This document shows positions 1-8,072 of a stretch of DNA of 38,549 bases, piece by piece. The notes beneath the pieces were generated by a model. It was not told the origin of the DNA, did no database searches, and saw only the letters and a list, made by a program, of their open reading frames with translations. How positions within the stretch are numbered: the stretch's first letter is position 1; each line of letters opens with the position of its first letter. The position numbers and the translations under genes are program-made. The stretch spans positions 1 to 38,549 of the forward strand of contig NCGF01000031.1 of assembly GCA_002281485.1 (NCBI GenBank), read 5' to 3'. This DNA comes from Sphingomonas sp. 28-66-16. GTDB taxonomy: Bacteria; Pseudomonadota; Alphaproteobacteria; Sphingomonadales; Sphingomonadaceae.

Positions 1-795
1 GCTCGCGCGCGTGGCGATCTCGGCGGCGGCCTCGACTTCGCTGCGGGCGTCCTCGATCGCGCGGATCAGCCCGGCGGCAGTCTGCGCCGCCTCGCGCATT
101 GCCACGGCGGATTGTTCGGCGGCAGCGGCGACCTCGGAGGTTTTGCCGAGCATCCCGCGCGTCGATTTGGACGAGCGCGCGGCCTGGGCGCGCAATTCGG
201 CGCCCTCCTGAGTCACGCCTTCGACCATCGTCGCGATGCCGTCGCGGAATTCGGAGGCGAGGCGATCGCGCGACATCTGTGCGGTGTGATCGCGATAGGC
301 GTTGTAGATCGCGACGGTGATTTCGCCTTCGAGCGCCGAGAGCCGCAGCAACGTATCGATCATCACGGGCATGCGCGGATCGTTGCGATCGACGCGGCGC
401 ATCAGACTGTCGAGCGCGGCGCGATCGCTGGCGTTGATCATCGACAGCAAAGCCATCGGCGAAACCCCGCCCACATAGGCCGAGGCGACCGATCGCTCGA
501 TCGATTCGACCCAGCCATGCCGGCTCGTCTCGAGAAAACGCTGGCGCAGGAAGGTGCAGCCGAGATCGATCATCTTCTGGGTTTCGTGCGGTGCCCAGCT
601 ACGCTCATCGGCAAAGCAGCGCAGCCATTGCTGCCAATAGGCCTCCGATATCGCCGCGATGTCGGGCTCGAGCGCCAGCCATACCTCGCGGCTCGCACTC
701 GCCAGCGACCCGTCGAAATCGAAGACTCTCAGTCGCGCCGCAACGTCGATGTGCGATGCTATCGTACCGGTAATGGGCAGATCGCTGCTATCCAA
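1..795 (-). CDS. globin-coupled methyl-accepting chemotaxis sensor, partial
   Basis: The reading frame runs off the left edge; 265 codons are visible. The first ~170 residues form an all-helical soluble domain resembling the protoglobin sensor of globin-coupled chemoreceptors (AYWQQW near the front, later SAYVGGVSPMALLSMINASDRA). The part near the edge is an Ala/Glu/Ser-rich coiled coil (TSEVAAAAEQSAVAMREAA) typical of the start of a methyl-accepting signalling domain. No membrane segment is seen, so it should be a cytoplasmic sensor acting on CheA/CheW. I see no textbook proximal-histidine motif, so haem binding is unproven. The start is a TTG at 795 with an AAAGG ribosome site 8 bases upstream; the ATG just before it runs into a stop, and no nearer in-frame ATG keeps the domain intact. 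It is transcribed divergently from sdhC. The family call is by resemblance. Confidence 0.65.
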   Translation of the reverse strand, partial: MDSSDLPITGTIASHIDVAARLRVFDFDGSLASASREVWLALEPDIAAISEAYWQQWLRCFADERSWAPHETQKMIDLGCTFLRQRFLETSRHGWVESIERSVASAYVGGVSPMALLSMINASDRAALDSLMRRVDRNDPRMPVMIDTLLRLSALEGEITVAIYNAYRDHTAQMSRDRLASEFRDGIATMVEGVTQEGAELRAQAARSSKSTRGMLGKTSEVAAAAEQSAVAMREAAQTAAGLIRAIEDARSEVEAAAEIATRAS

Positions 796-865
796 GGGTC
801 TTGCCTTTCATGCGGCACGCCAGTCTGTGCCTTCAAATCTCATATCCTGGCGTAATCTGATTTGG

Positions 866-880
866 TTAAGAGCTGGTTAG
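866..880 (-). promoter_or_regulatory. candidate CtrA box upstream of the chemoreceptor
   Basis: On the minus strand this reads CTAA-N7-TTAA followed by CC, one base off the alphaproteobacterial CtrA consensus TTAA-N7-TTAAC. It lies about 70 bases upstream of the TTG start of the chemoreceptor and points towards it. CtrA is known to control motility and chemotaxis genes in alphaproteobacteria; its role here is inferred. Confidence 0.35.
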
Positions 881-957
881 GCGGTTTCGGCGCGTGCAGC
901 GCGCGGCGAGAATCGCGCCTCGCACCGCTATGGCCATCATGCGGCCTTTGACCCGGG

Positions 958-985
958 TTGCATCGCCGCGCCCGCCGACTAATAC
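958..985 (+). promoter_or_regulatory. possible sdhC promoter
   Basis: TTGCAT, a 16-base gap and TAATAC lie 28 bases upstream of the sdhC start codon, in the 217-base divergent gap between the chemoreceptor and sdhC. The match to a housekeeping promoter is only moderate. Confidence 0.3.
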
Positions 986-1012
986 GGCCCGAACGCAACC
1001 AAGGATATTATC

Positions 1013-1429
1013 GTGGCAAGCCACCGTCCCGTCGCCCGCCCGCTCTCGCCGCATCTGAGCATCTGGAAATGGGGCCCGCACATGCTGGTCTCGATTCTCC
1101 ACCGCGCCACCGGTGACGGGATGGCGGTGGTCGGGACGATCCTGTTCGTCTGGTGGCTCGCCGCGCTCGCCGCCGGGCCGGCCGAATATGACCAGTTCGT
1201 CGGCCTCTTCACCGATGCATCGGGCAAGCTCAATCCGCTCGGCTATCTGTTCGGGATCGGGCTGACGCTGTCGTTTTTTCAGCACATGGCGAGCGGCATC
1301 CGCCATTTCGTGCTCGATACCGGCGCGGGCTTCGAGCTCAAGACCAACAAGCTATGGGCGCAATCGACGATGATCGTCTCGGTCGTGCTGACGATCGCCT
1401 ATTGGGCCTATCTGCTGGCGGGGAAATAA
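1013..1429 (+). CDS. sdhC: succinate dehydrogenase cytochrome b556 subunit
   Basis: A 138-residue integral membrane subunit that anchors succinate dehydrogenase and helps bind haem b and ubiquinone. Three hydrophobic helices are visible (about residues 35-55, 80-102 and 115-135). Family motifs seen are RPLSPHLSIWKW at the front, SILHRATG before the first helix, and FFQHMASGIRHFVLDTG, which carries the probable haem-ligand histidine. The start is GTG, chosen because AAGGA sits 7 bases upstream and the MASHRPVARPLSPH beginning matches the family. sdhD follows after one base, so the two are clearly co-transcribed and probably translationally coupled. Confidence 0.95.
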   Translation: MASHRPVARPLSPHLSIWKWGPHMLVSILHRATGDGMAVVGTILFVWWLAALAAGPAEYDQFVGLFTDASGKLNPLGYLFGIGLTLSFFQHMASGIRHFVLDTGAGFELKTNKLWAQSTMIVSVVLTIAYWAYLLAGK

Positions 1430-1430
1430 C

Positions 1431-1826
1431 ATGGGTAGTGGAACCGAACTCGGCCGCGTTCGCGGTCTCGGCTCTTCGAAAGAGGGCGCGCACCATTGGT
1501 GGCATCAGCGCGTCACGGCGGCGGGCAACCTCGTGCTGATGCTGTGGCTGCTCGCCTCGATCGCGCGGCTGCCGGCGCATGATCACGCGACCGTCGCCGC
1601 CTGGCTCGGCTCGCCGCTGGCCGCGGTGCCGATGATCCTGCTCGTCGCGTCGGTCTTCTATCATTTCCGGATGGGGCTGCAGGTGCTGATCGAGGATTAT
1701 CTCCACGGTCCCGGGCGCTTCGCCGCGATGCTGTTGCTCACCTTCTTCTGCGTCGGCAGCGCCGGCATCGCCATTTTCGCGATCCTCAAGATCGCCTTCA
1801 ACGCTACCGGAGCATCGCTCGCATGA
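1431..1826 (+). CDS. sdhD: succinate dehydrogenase hydrophobic membrane anchor
   Basis: A 131-residue second membrane anchor of complex II. Three hydrophobic segments are seen (about residues 30-48, 60-80 and 97-120). [13 protein letters not shown] leads into helix one, and [17 protein letters not shown] carries the conserved His/Arg/Asp cluster near the haem and quinone site. The start codon comes one base after the sdhC stop, with GGGGAA 6 bases upstream. Its stop overlaps the sdhA start in an ATGA. Confidence 0.93.
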   Translation: MGSGTELGRVRGLGSSKEGAHHWWHQRVTAAGNLVLMLWLLASIARLPAHDHATVAAWLGSPLAAVPMILLVASVFYHFRMGLQVLIEDYLHGPGRFAAMLLLTFFCVGSAGIAIFAILKIAFNATGASLA

Positions 1827-3625
1827 CCGCCGCCTACAAGATTATCGATCACAGCTATGATGCCGTCGTGGTGGGCGCGGGCGGCAGCGGTCTGCGCGCG
1901 ACGATGGGGATCGCCGAAAGCGGGCTGAAGACGGCGTGCATCACCAAGGTGTTCCCAACGCGCTCGCACACCGTCGCCGCCCAGGGCGGCATCGCCGCGT
2001 CGCTCGGCAATATGGGCCCGGACCATTGGACCTGGCACATGTATGATACCGTCAAGGGCTCCGACTGGCTCGGCGACCAGGACGCGATCGAATATCTCTG
2101 CCGCGAAGCGCCCGCCGCCGTCTACGAACTCGAACATGCCGGCGTGCCGTTCAGCCGCACCGAAGAGGGCAAGATCTATCAGCGCCCGTTCGGCGGCATG
2201 ATGCAGAACATGGGCGAGGGGCCACCCGCGCAGCGCACCTGCGCCGCCGCCGACCGCACCGGCCACGCGATGCTCCACGCGCTCTACCAGCAGAGCCTGA
2301 AATACGACGCCGACTTCTTCATCGAATATTTCGCGCTCGACCTGATCATGGAAGACGGCGTCTGCCGGGGCGTGATCGCCTTGTGCATGGATGACGGATC
2401 GATCCACCGCTTCCGCAGCCACCAGACCGTGCTGGCGACCGGCGGCTATGGCCGCTGCTATTTCTCGGCGACGTCGGCGCATACCTGCACCGGCGATGGC
2501 GGCGGGATGGTGCTGCGCGCCGGGCTGCCGTTGCAGGACATGGAGTTCGTCCAGTTCCACCCGACCGGCATCTACGGCGCCGGCGTGCTGATCACCGAGG
2601 GCGCACGCGGCGAGGGCGGCTATCTGACCAACAACGAGGGCGAGCGCTTCATGGAGCGCTATGCCCCCAGCGCCAAGGACCTCGCCAGCCGCGACGTCGT
2701 GTCGCGATCGATGGCGCTCGAAATCCGCGAGGGCCGCGGCGTCGGCAAGGAAAAGGATCACATCTACCTTCACCTCGATCATATCGACCCCAAGGTGCTG
2801 GCAGAGCGGCTGCCCGGCATCACCGAGACGGGCAAGATCTTCGCGGGCGTCGACCTGACGCGCCAGCCGTTGCCGGTCGCGCCGACGGTGCATTACAACA
2901 TGGGCGGCATCCCGTGTAACTTCCACGGCGAGGTCGTCCGGCTGAAGGACGGCAACCCCGACAGCGTCGTCCCCGGCCTGTTCGCGGTCGGCGAAGCGGC
3001 CTGCGTTTCAGTGCACGGGGCGAACCGGCTCGGCTCCAACTCGCTGATCGATCTCGTCGTATTCGGCCGCGCGACCGGCAAGCGCATCGCCGAGATCACC
3101 AAGCCGCAAGGCGCGCACCACCCGCTGCCCAAGGGGTCCGAGGAACTGTCGCTCGGCCGGCTCGATCATTTCCGCAATGCCAAGGGCAGCAAGCCGACCG
3201 CGCAGATTCGCGGCGAGATGCAGCGCACGATGCAGAAGCATTGCGCGGTGTTCCGCGATAATGCGCTGCTCACCGAGGGCAAGGCCAAGATGGCGGATAT
3301 CTATGCGTCGATGGCCGATGTCGGCATCGTCGATCGATCGCTGATCTGGAACACCGACCTGGTCGAGACGCTCGAGCTCGACAATCTGGTGGCGCAGGCG
3401 GTGGTGACGGTCAATTCCGCCGCCAACCGTCAGGAATCACGCGGCGCGCATGTCAACGAAGACTATCCCGACCGCGACGACGCCAACTGGATGAAGCACA
3501 CCATCGCGACCTTCGACGGCTGGGGCGGCAAGGGCGGCACCGTTGGCATCGATTACCGCCCGGTGCACGATTATACGCTCACCGACGATATCGAGTATAT
3601 CAAGCCGAAGAAGCGGGTTTACTGA
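1823..3625 (+). CDS. sdhA: succinate dehydrogenase flavoprotein subunit
   Basis: The 600-residue catalytic subunit, which oxidises succinate to fumarate and passes electrons to SdhB. The FAD dinucleotide fold is at residues 14-24 ([11 protein letters not shown]). The FAD-attachment histidine is His49 in [33 protein letters not shown] covers part of the substrate site and [10 protein letters not shown] holds an active-site arginine. Length is normal for the family. The start overlaps the sdhD stop by four bases. The next complex II gene, sdhB, is not adjacent: it lies 5.8 kb further on. Confidence 0.97.
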   Translation: MTAAYKIIDHSYDAVVVGAGGSGLRATMGIAESGLKTACITKVFPTRSHTVAAQGGIAASLGNMGPDHWTWHMYDTVKGSDWLGDQDAIEYLCREAPAAVYELEHAGVPFSRTEEGKIYQRPFGGMMQNMGEGPPAQRTCAAADRTGHAMLHALYQQSLKYDADFFIEYFALDLIMEDGVCRGVIALCMDDGSIHRFRSHQTVLATGGYGRCYFSATSAHTCTGDGGGMVLRAGLPLQDMEFVQFHPTGIYGAGVLITEGARGEGGYLTNNEGERFMERYAPSAKDLASRDVVSRSMALEIREGRGVGKEKDHIYLHLDHIDPKVLAERLPGITETGKIFAGVDLTRQPLPVAPTVHYNMGGIPCNFHGEVVRLKDGNPDSVVPGLFAVGEAACVSVHGANRLGSNSLIDLVVFGRATGKRIAEITKPQGAHHPLPKGSEELSLGRLDHFRNAKGSKPTAQIRGEMQRTMQKHCAVFRDNALLTEGKAKMADIYASMADVGIVDRSLIWNTDLVETLELDNLVAQAVVTVNSAANRQESRGAHVNEDYPDRDDANWMKHTIATFDGWGGKGGTVGIDYRPVHDYTLTDDIEYIKPKKRVY

Positions 3626-3646
3626 TTCCGATCGAGTCCGTTGCGT

Positions 3647-3660
3647 GGGCTTGGAAGCCC
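3647..3660 (+). terminator. short hairpin after sdhA, possible terminator
   Basis: GGGCTT-GG-AAGCCC is a compact palindrome about 20 bases after the sdhA stop. An outer CCGT/ACGG pair could extend it. There is no T-run, so it may end or only stabilise the sdhCDA transcript. Confidence 0.3.
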
Positions 3661-3768
3661 GCCCATCGCCACGGAACGGCCCCCCCTCGCTTGAAAAATG
3701 CCTTCCAATCAGGTTTTTATTAACCGATCCCGCGCTATTCCCAATATGATCAGGCGGGAGCAGGCGCG

Positions 3769-4266
3769 ATGGCGGGGACGTTCGGCAAACGGACCACGGG
3801 CAACGTTGGTAGCGGTGTCGGGATGGGGTTTGCGCCGACGGCAGCCGCCGTCTCGCCGCGCGTGCAAGCGCCGCACGCGGGGAGCGTGCCCTTCGGGGTG
3901 GGCGATCGGGGCGACGATCCCGAACCCGGCTTTGCTCACGTCGCAGCAGCCAGCGGCGACGCGATGATCGAATGCCCGTTCTGCGCCGAACAGATTCTCG
4001 CCCGCGCCAAGAAATGCCGGCATTGCGGCGAAACCGTCGATGTCGCGATGCGCAAGGCCGAAGAGGCGATGCGGATGGTCGATCGCCCGGCGCAGCAGGT
4101 GTTCATGAACGCCGGCGGTGGCGCGGGGGTCGGCGGGCTATACGGGCCCGCGCTGCGCTCGTTCGGTCACGGCATCCATATCTTTCTGTCGCTGATCACG
4201 GCCGGGGCGTGGCTTCCGGTCTGGTTCGGCCTATATCTGATCCGCGATCGCAAGGTCTATTATTGA
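3769..4266 (+). CDS. zinc-ribbon protein with C-terminal membrane segment, unknown function
   Basis: 165 residues. The first ~60 are Gly/Ala/Pro-rich and look disordered. Then come two CxxC pairs, Cys69-Cys72 and Cys83-Cys86 (ECPFCAEQI, KCRHCGE), making a small zinc ribbon. A charged linker leads to a hydrophobic stretch at about 135-157 (HIFLSLITAGAWLPVWFGLYL) that is a likely membrane anchor. The tail RDRKVYY would be cytoplasmic. The zinc ribbon plus membrane segment is a common pattern in uncharacterised bacterial proteins; no reaction can be inferred. It stands alone between sdhA and the C13 peptidase, with about 140 bases upstream. An internal Met at residue 66 could be the true start of a shorter protein. 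Confidence 0.6.
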   Translation: MAGTFGKRTTGNVGSGVGMGFAPTAAAVSPRVQAPHAGSVPFGVGDRGDDPEPGFAHVAAASGDAMIECPFCAEQILARAKKCRHCGETVDVAMRKAEEAMRMVDRPAQQVFMNAGGGAGVGGLYGPALRSFGHGIHIFLSLITAGAWLPVWFGLYLIRDRKVYY

Positions 4267-4350
4267 CCGCTGCCACTGCCCGAGCGGGTGGGGCATGATT
4301 GACTTGGCGCAGCTTCCCGACCCACTATTGCGATGCAGGGGGTGGCACGC

Positions 4351-5349
4351 ATGCGGGTGATGGCCGGGTGGACGAAGACGAGCGCGGCGGCAATGCTCGT
4401 GCTGCTCGCCAGCGCCTCGACCGCGCAGCCCGGTGGCTATCGACCGCCGGTCCATGGCGAGCCGACGCCCTCCTTCGCAAATCTCGCCCCCGAACAATCG
4501 GTGCGCTTCGCCGATGGCGGGACCGAAATCGAGCAGAGCCGCAGCCCGGCGGGCGAACTCGCCGAGCATCGGCTGATGACGCGGGCGCTCGCCGCGCTCC
4601 AGCCGCAGCGCAAGGGTGTCGTCGACGCCTATGTCGTCGCGATTGCGCTAGACAGCGATCCGGTGTTCGGGCGCGAGGCGCGCGAGGCGGGCCGAGTGCT
4701 CGCCAGCCGCTATGACGCGGTCGGGCGGACGATCGTGCTCGCGGGCGCCGACGGCAGCGCCCCGAGCGATCTGCCGCGCGGGTCACCCGGCAATCTCGGC
4801 CTCGCGCTCGCGCGGGTCGCCGAGCTGATCGATCCCGCCGAGGATGCGCTGATCCTTTATACCACCAGTCACGGCGCGCCGATCGGCATCGTCTACAACG
4901 ACGGCACCGAGGGGTTCGGCATCATTTCCGCCAATCGGCTCGCGGGGATGCTCGACGGCTTGGGGATCAGGCGCCGGCTGGTGATGGTGAGCGCCTGCTT
5001 TTCGGGGACGTTCGTGCCGGCGTTGGCGAGCGACGACAGCGCCGTGCTGACCGCTTCGGTCGCGGACCGCACCTCGTTCGGGTGCCAGGCCGACAGCGAC
5101 TGGACCTTTTTCGGCGACGCGCTGATCAACCACGCGCTCCGCAAGCCACAGCCGCTCGCGGCGGCGGCGAGCGAGGCGGGGCGGCTGGTCGCGGCGTGGG
5201 AAACGCGCGGCAAGCTGACCCCGTCGCTGCCGCAGGTCGCGATCGGCAGCGGCGCGAACGCGTGGCTGTCTCTGCTCGATCGCCGCACGCCCCGTCAGGC
5301 CAGCGCGCCGGTCGGGCGACCGGCGGTCTCACTGCTCGATCAGCCCTGA
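4351..5349 (+). CDS. secreted C13-family (legumain/caspase-like) cysteine peptidase
   Basis: 332 residues from the ATG at 4351, chosen because AGGGGGTGG lies just upstream; ATGs at 4333 and 4360 are also possible. An N-terminal hydrophobic stretch ending in ASASTAQ is a likely signal peptide, so the protein should be periplasmic or exported. The core has the C13/clan CD pattern: a hydrophobic strand then His174-Gly (LYTTSHG), and a second strand ending in Cys216 (VMVSACFSG), which form the catalytic dyad. LALDSDPVFGREA-like segments and TSFGCQADSDWTFFGDAL further on are typical of bacterial C13 proteins. Substrate is unknown. It converges on the Tad cluster, and the following 67 bases show no clear terminator. 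Confidence 0.8.
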   Translation: MRVMAGWTKTSAAAMLVLLASASTAQPGGYRPPVHGEPTPSFANLAPEQSVRFADGGTEIEQSRSPAGELAEHRLMTRALAALQPQRKGVVDAYVVAIALDSDPVFGREAREAGRVLASRYDAVGRTIVLAGADGSAPSDLPRGSPGNLGLALARVAELIDPAEDALILYTTSHGAPIGIVYNDGTEGFGIISANRLAGMLDGLGIRRRLVMVSACFSGTFVPALASDDSAVLTASVADRTSFGCQADSDWTFFGDALINHALRKPQPLAAAASEAGRLVAAWETRGKLTPSLPQVAIGSGANAWLSLLDRRTPRQASAPVGRPAVSLLDQP

Positions 5350-5416
5350 CTCCCATCGATGCGTTCCGAAAGGATTTCGCTCGCAAAGCCCTTGGGGCGC
5401 TGCGTCCGCCGGGCGC

Positions 5417-6862
5417 TCATTGCGTCAGGCGGGCGCTCGCCACCGCCTTTTGAAACAGCGTCCCGAGCGCGGCCGAAATGTCGCCGTCAGTGGTCACCTG
5501 ATAGAAAAGCCCCGGCGAGGCGCAGGCGGTCAACGCGGGGGTGATATGATCGGTCGGCGCAAGATAGGGGTTCTTCACGTTGCTGACCGACCAACTGTCA
5601 GACGCCGATTCGGGCAGATATTGGGTGTCGAGAATGGCGATCCGGATGCCGCGATTCTTGATCGTCGTGCACTGGCTGGTCGGAATCGGCCCGAGATAGC
5701 GCGATCCGGAATTGAGTTCGTCGCGCATCCCGTCGGTGATGATGAACAGCATCGCCTGCGGCGTATCGCCGCTGTTGTTGGTGCCGTTGCCAGCGGCGGC
5801 GGGCATCTTGCCGAGGATACCTGAAAAGGCGGTGGTGAAATTCGTCCCGGTGTCGTTGTCGTTGCTGCCGCAGACGCGCTGATTGTTGATGCAATAGGTG
5901 ACGACCTGGGCATCGCCGACATGCGCGCCGACCGTCGTCAGATTGCCGTCGACATTGTAGCCGCCAACCGGCGCCGTCGGCCATATCTGGCGAAAGGTGT
6001 AATCGAAATCGGATAGACCCATGCGGTACACCGCGTGGTTGTTTTGCGCGGTGGTGGTCGCCATCGTCGTCAGATCCTGGACGGCGACTGAAACGAGATC
6101 GGTGCGCAGCACGATGTTGGCGTTGCGCGCCACCTGATAATAATCCCAATAAACCCCGTTGACCCGCGATGTGTGGCCGGGATCGCTCGACGAGGTGTTG
6201 GTCTGGTGGCAGGCGAAGGCGCAGCCGTTGGTCGCTGCGGTCATCGCCGCGAGACCGCCGCTGGTCGCGGGCAGCAACATCGACGGCGACGTATCGATCA
6301 TGATGTAGAAATCGATATTCGGCGCGACCGCCGAATAGGCCGTCGATGATCCGTGGATCGGGAGCGCGGACAGCCCGAGAATGCCGCCGAACGCATTCTG
6401 CGAGGTGGCGTGATAGGCAACCGTTGCGGTGCGGCTGTAGCTGGCGGTGGTCGCCGTGCTCGACGCCGTACAGGTCGATGTCGTGCCCGTGCCGCTCGGC
6501 GTGGCGCTGTCGGTGACCGAAATCGCCAGTTGGGTAGGATCCGCGGCGTTGAAATTCAGGCCGCTCAATCCCGCCGATTGGCCGATGAACATGTTCTTCG
6601 CGGTCGTGCAGGCGACGTTGCTCGACTGGTTCATCATCGGGCGGGTCACCGCGGCGAGCGCGGCGGCGTCGGCGTCGGCGTTGAGCTTGGTCTGGAGGCG
6701 CATCGCGCGGCTGTAATCAATCGCCATACCGGCCGAAAAAGTCAGCGGAATCAACGACAGGCCGACGATCATCAGCACGTTGCCACGCTGATCGTCGCGC
6801 AGGTTCGCAAATAAGGCCAAGGGGGTGCGCGCCAGGCGGCGCAGGGCGGCGCGGACGATCAT
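5417..6862 (-). CDS. TadG-like protein with von Willebrand A domain
   Basis: 481 residues. The N-terminus has the Tad pilus pattern: basic leader, DDQRGNVLMIVGLSLIPL as the membrane segment (about 23-45), then an amphipathic helix ending NADADAAALAA. A von Willebrand factor A domain follows from about residue 183, with the metal-site motif Asp190-x-Ser-x-Ser (MIDTSPSML). The rest is Ser/Thr/Asn-rich and probably periplasmic or surface-exposed. Paired cysteines (for example CAFACHQT) could form disulfides. TadG-type proteins help assemble or anchor Flp pili. The start overlaps the preceding TadE-like stop by four bases. No ATPase, secretin or pilin gene is in view. Confidence 0.85.
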   Translation of the reverse strand: MIVRAALRRLARTPLALFANLRDDQRGNVLMIVGLSLIPLTFSAGMAIDYSRAMRLQTKLNADADAAALAAVTRPMMNQSSNVACTTAKNMFIGQSAGLSGLNFNAADPTQLAISVTDSATPSGTGTTSTCTASSTATTASYSRTATVAYHATSQNAFGGILGLSALPIHGSSTAYSAVAPNIDFYIMIDTSPSMLLPATSGGLAAMTAATNGCAFACHQTNTSSSDPGHTSRVNGVYWDYYQVARNANIVLRTDLVSVAVQDLTTMATTTAQNNHAVYRMGLSDFDYTFRQIWPTAPVGGYNVDGNLTTVGAHVGDAQVVTYCINNQRVCGSNDNDTGTNFTTAFSGILGKMPAAAGNGTNNSGDTPQAMLFIITDGMRDELNSGSRYLGPIPTSQCTTIKNRGIRIAILDTQYLPESASDSWSVSNVKNPYLAPTDHITPALTACASPGLFYQVTTDGDISAALGTLFQKAVASARLTQ

Positions 6863-7395
6863 GTCATCGACACCATCGACGAGATGCGCGGCCGCATATA
6901 GATGGTGTCGCCCAGGCTGAGCGGGCCGACGACGCCGAACGACATCGCCGGCACATAGGCGTAGGTGACCTCGGCGACGATCGAATAAGTATCGTTGCTG
7001 ACCAAATTGGGCTTGGGGGTGAAGGTGGCGCCGACCGTGTGCGGGGTCACCGTGCCGGTCGCCTGGCTCCAGACGATCCTCGTCGCGCCGCTTGTGTCGG
7101 TGTAGATTTCGGAGACGATGATGGTCGCGCGCGCCGTGTCATAGGGCGCCATCACCTGCGCCGAGGCATTGAGGATCTCGGCCACCGATCCGCTCGTCAC
7201 CGTGGCATATTGCGAGGTGAGATCGGCGACCGACCGCGCCGTGATCGTCACCTTGCGGTTGCAGCCGACCGCGTCGTTGACCTGATAGGTGCCGAGATAG
7301 AGCAGGATGAGGAACGGCGCGGTCAGCGCAAACTCGACCAGCGCAAGACCCTTGCGGTCGCGGCGCAACGCGCCAAGCGTCGATCGCAGACTCAT
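6859..7395 (-). CDS. TadE-like pseudopilin (second copy)
   Basis: 178 residues. It begins MSLRSTLGALRRDRKGLALVEFALTAPF, a basic leader followed by the TadE signature LVEFALTAPFLILLYLGTYQ (transmembrane, about residues 20-45). The rest looks like an extracytoplasmic beta-rich domain (residues 60-178). The frame is open far upstream, but the real start is the ATG at 7395: the leader motif sits there, and it overlaps the upstream TadE stop as ATGA. Both ends overlap their neighbours by four bases, which gives a tightly coupled three-gene unit. Confidence 0.85.
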   Translation of the reverse strand: MSLRSTLGALRRDRKGLALVEFALTAPFLILLYLGTYQVNDAVGCNRKVTITARSVADLTSQYATVTSGSVAEILNASAQVMAPYDTARATIIVSEIYTDTSGATRIVWSQATGTVTPHTVGATFTPKPNLVSNDTYSIVAEVTYAYVPAMSFGVVGPLSLGDTIYMRPRISSMVSMT

Positions 7396-7964
7396 GAAAA
7401 GGGCTCCGTCTTGGCCACCGACGTCGCCATCAGCAGACGCTGTCCGTTGCCGAGCGTGGCGACGTTGAAGCCAAGCGGGCCGGTCGGCACTTTCCAGATG
7501 TACATCAGGCGGATGACGACGATGTCGCCGGCATTGCCCGGGGTATAGGCGAAGCTGTTGGAGACATTGCCGTGGCTGTCGAAGGTGATCGTCGGCGCGG
7601 CGGTCGCGATCGAGCTGAACGCGCTCGCACTTTGCACGTCGACCAGCAGATTGTTGCACGACATGAAGGGGGGCAGGGCATTGCACGCGGCCTGCTTGAA
7701 CTGGGCGGCGCTGAACGCGCCCCGTTGTGCGGTGCCGGTCATCAGCACGCGCGCGGTCGCTTCGGTGGCGGTTTCGAGGCCCGCCTGCGCGAAATAGACC
7801 GTGCTCGTGACGAGGATCGCCATCAGCAGCGCCATCAGCGGCGCCGCGACAAAAGCGAATTCGATGATCGTCGCGCCGCGCTGATCGGCGACGATCGCGC
7901 GCAGGAACGGCGCGCGGCGATCGCGTGGCGAAATCGGCAGGAAATCTATTGGCGCCAATGTCAT
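7392..7964 (-). CDS. TadE-like pseudopilin (first copy)
   Basis: 190 residues, first gene of the Tad unit. DQRGATIIEFAFVAAPLMAL (from about residue 27) is the TadE motif with its conserved glutamate, and the membrane helix runs to about residue 58. Two cysteines near the middle (ACNALPPFMSCNN) could form a disulfide outside the membrane. A poor ribosome site precedes the ATG. The oxidase gene upstream on the same strand ends 108 bases away, so the unit probably has its own promoter. Confidence 0.83.
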   Translation of the reverse strand: MTLAPIDFLPISPRDRRAPFLRAIVADQRGATIIEFAFVAAPLMALLMAILVTSTVYFAQAGLETATEATARVLMTGTAQRGAFSAAQFKQAACNALPPFMSCNNLLVDVQSASAFSSIATAAPTITFDSHGNVSNSFAYTPGNAGDIVVIRLMYIWKVPTGPLGFNVATLGNGQRLLMATSVAKTEPFS

Positions 7965-8072
7965 AGGCCGCGTCTATCGCGGCGACGCTAATAAGAGGTG
8001 AATGATTGGACGGGCTGCGTCGATCGCTATCTGGCCCGGCAGGACGTCGCGCGGTGGCGCCGGCGTGCCGGG

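Noticed and set aside
1697-2926. 409-codon frame antisense to sdhA
   Set aside because: Codon-composition shadow of sdhA.
3709-4023. Minus-strand ORF opposite the zinc-ribbon gene
   Set aside because: No motif; the plus-strand frame has paired CxxC and a membrane segment.
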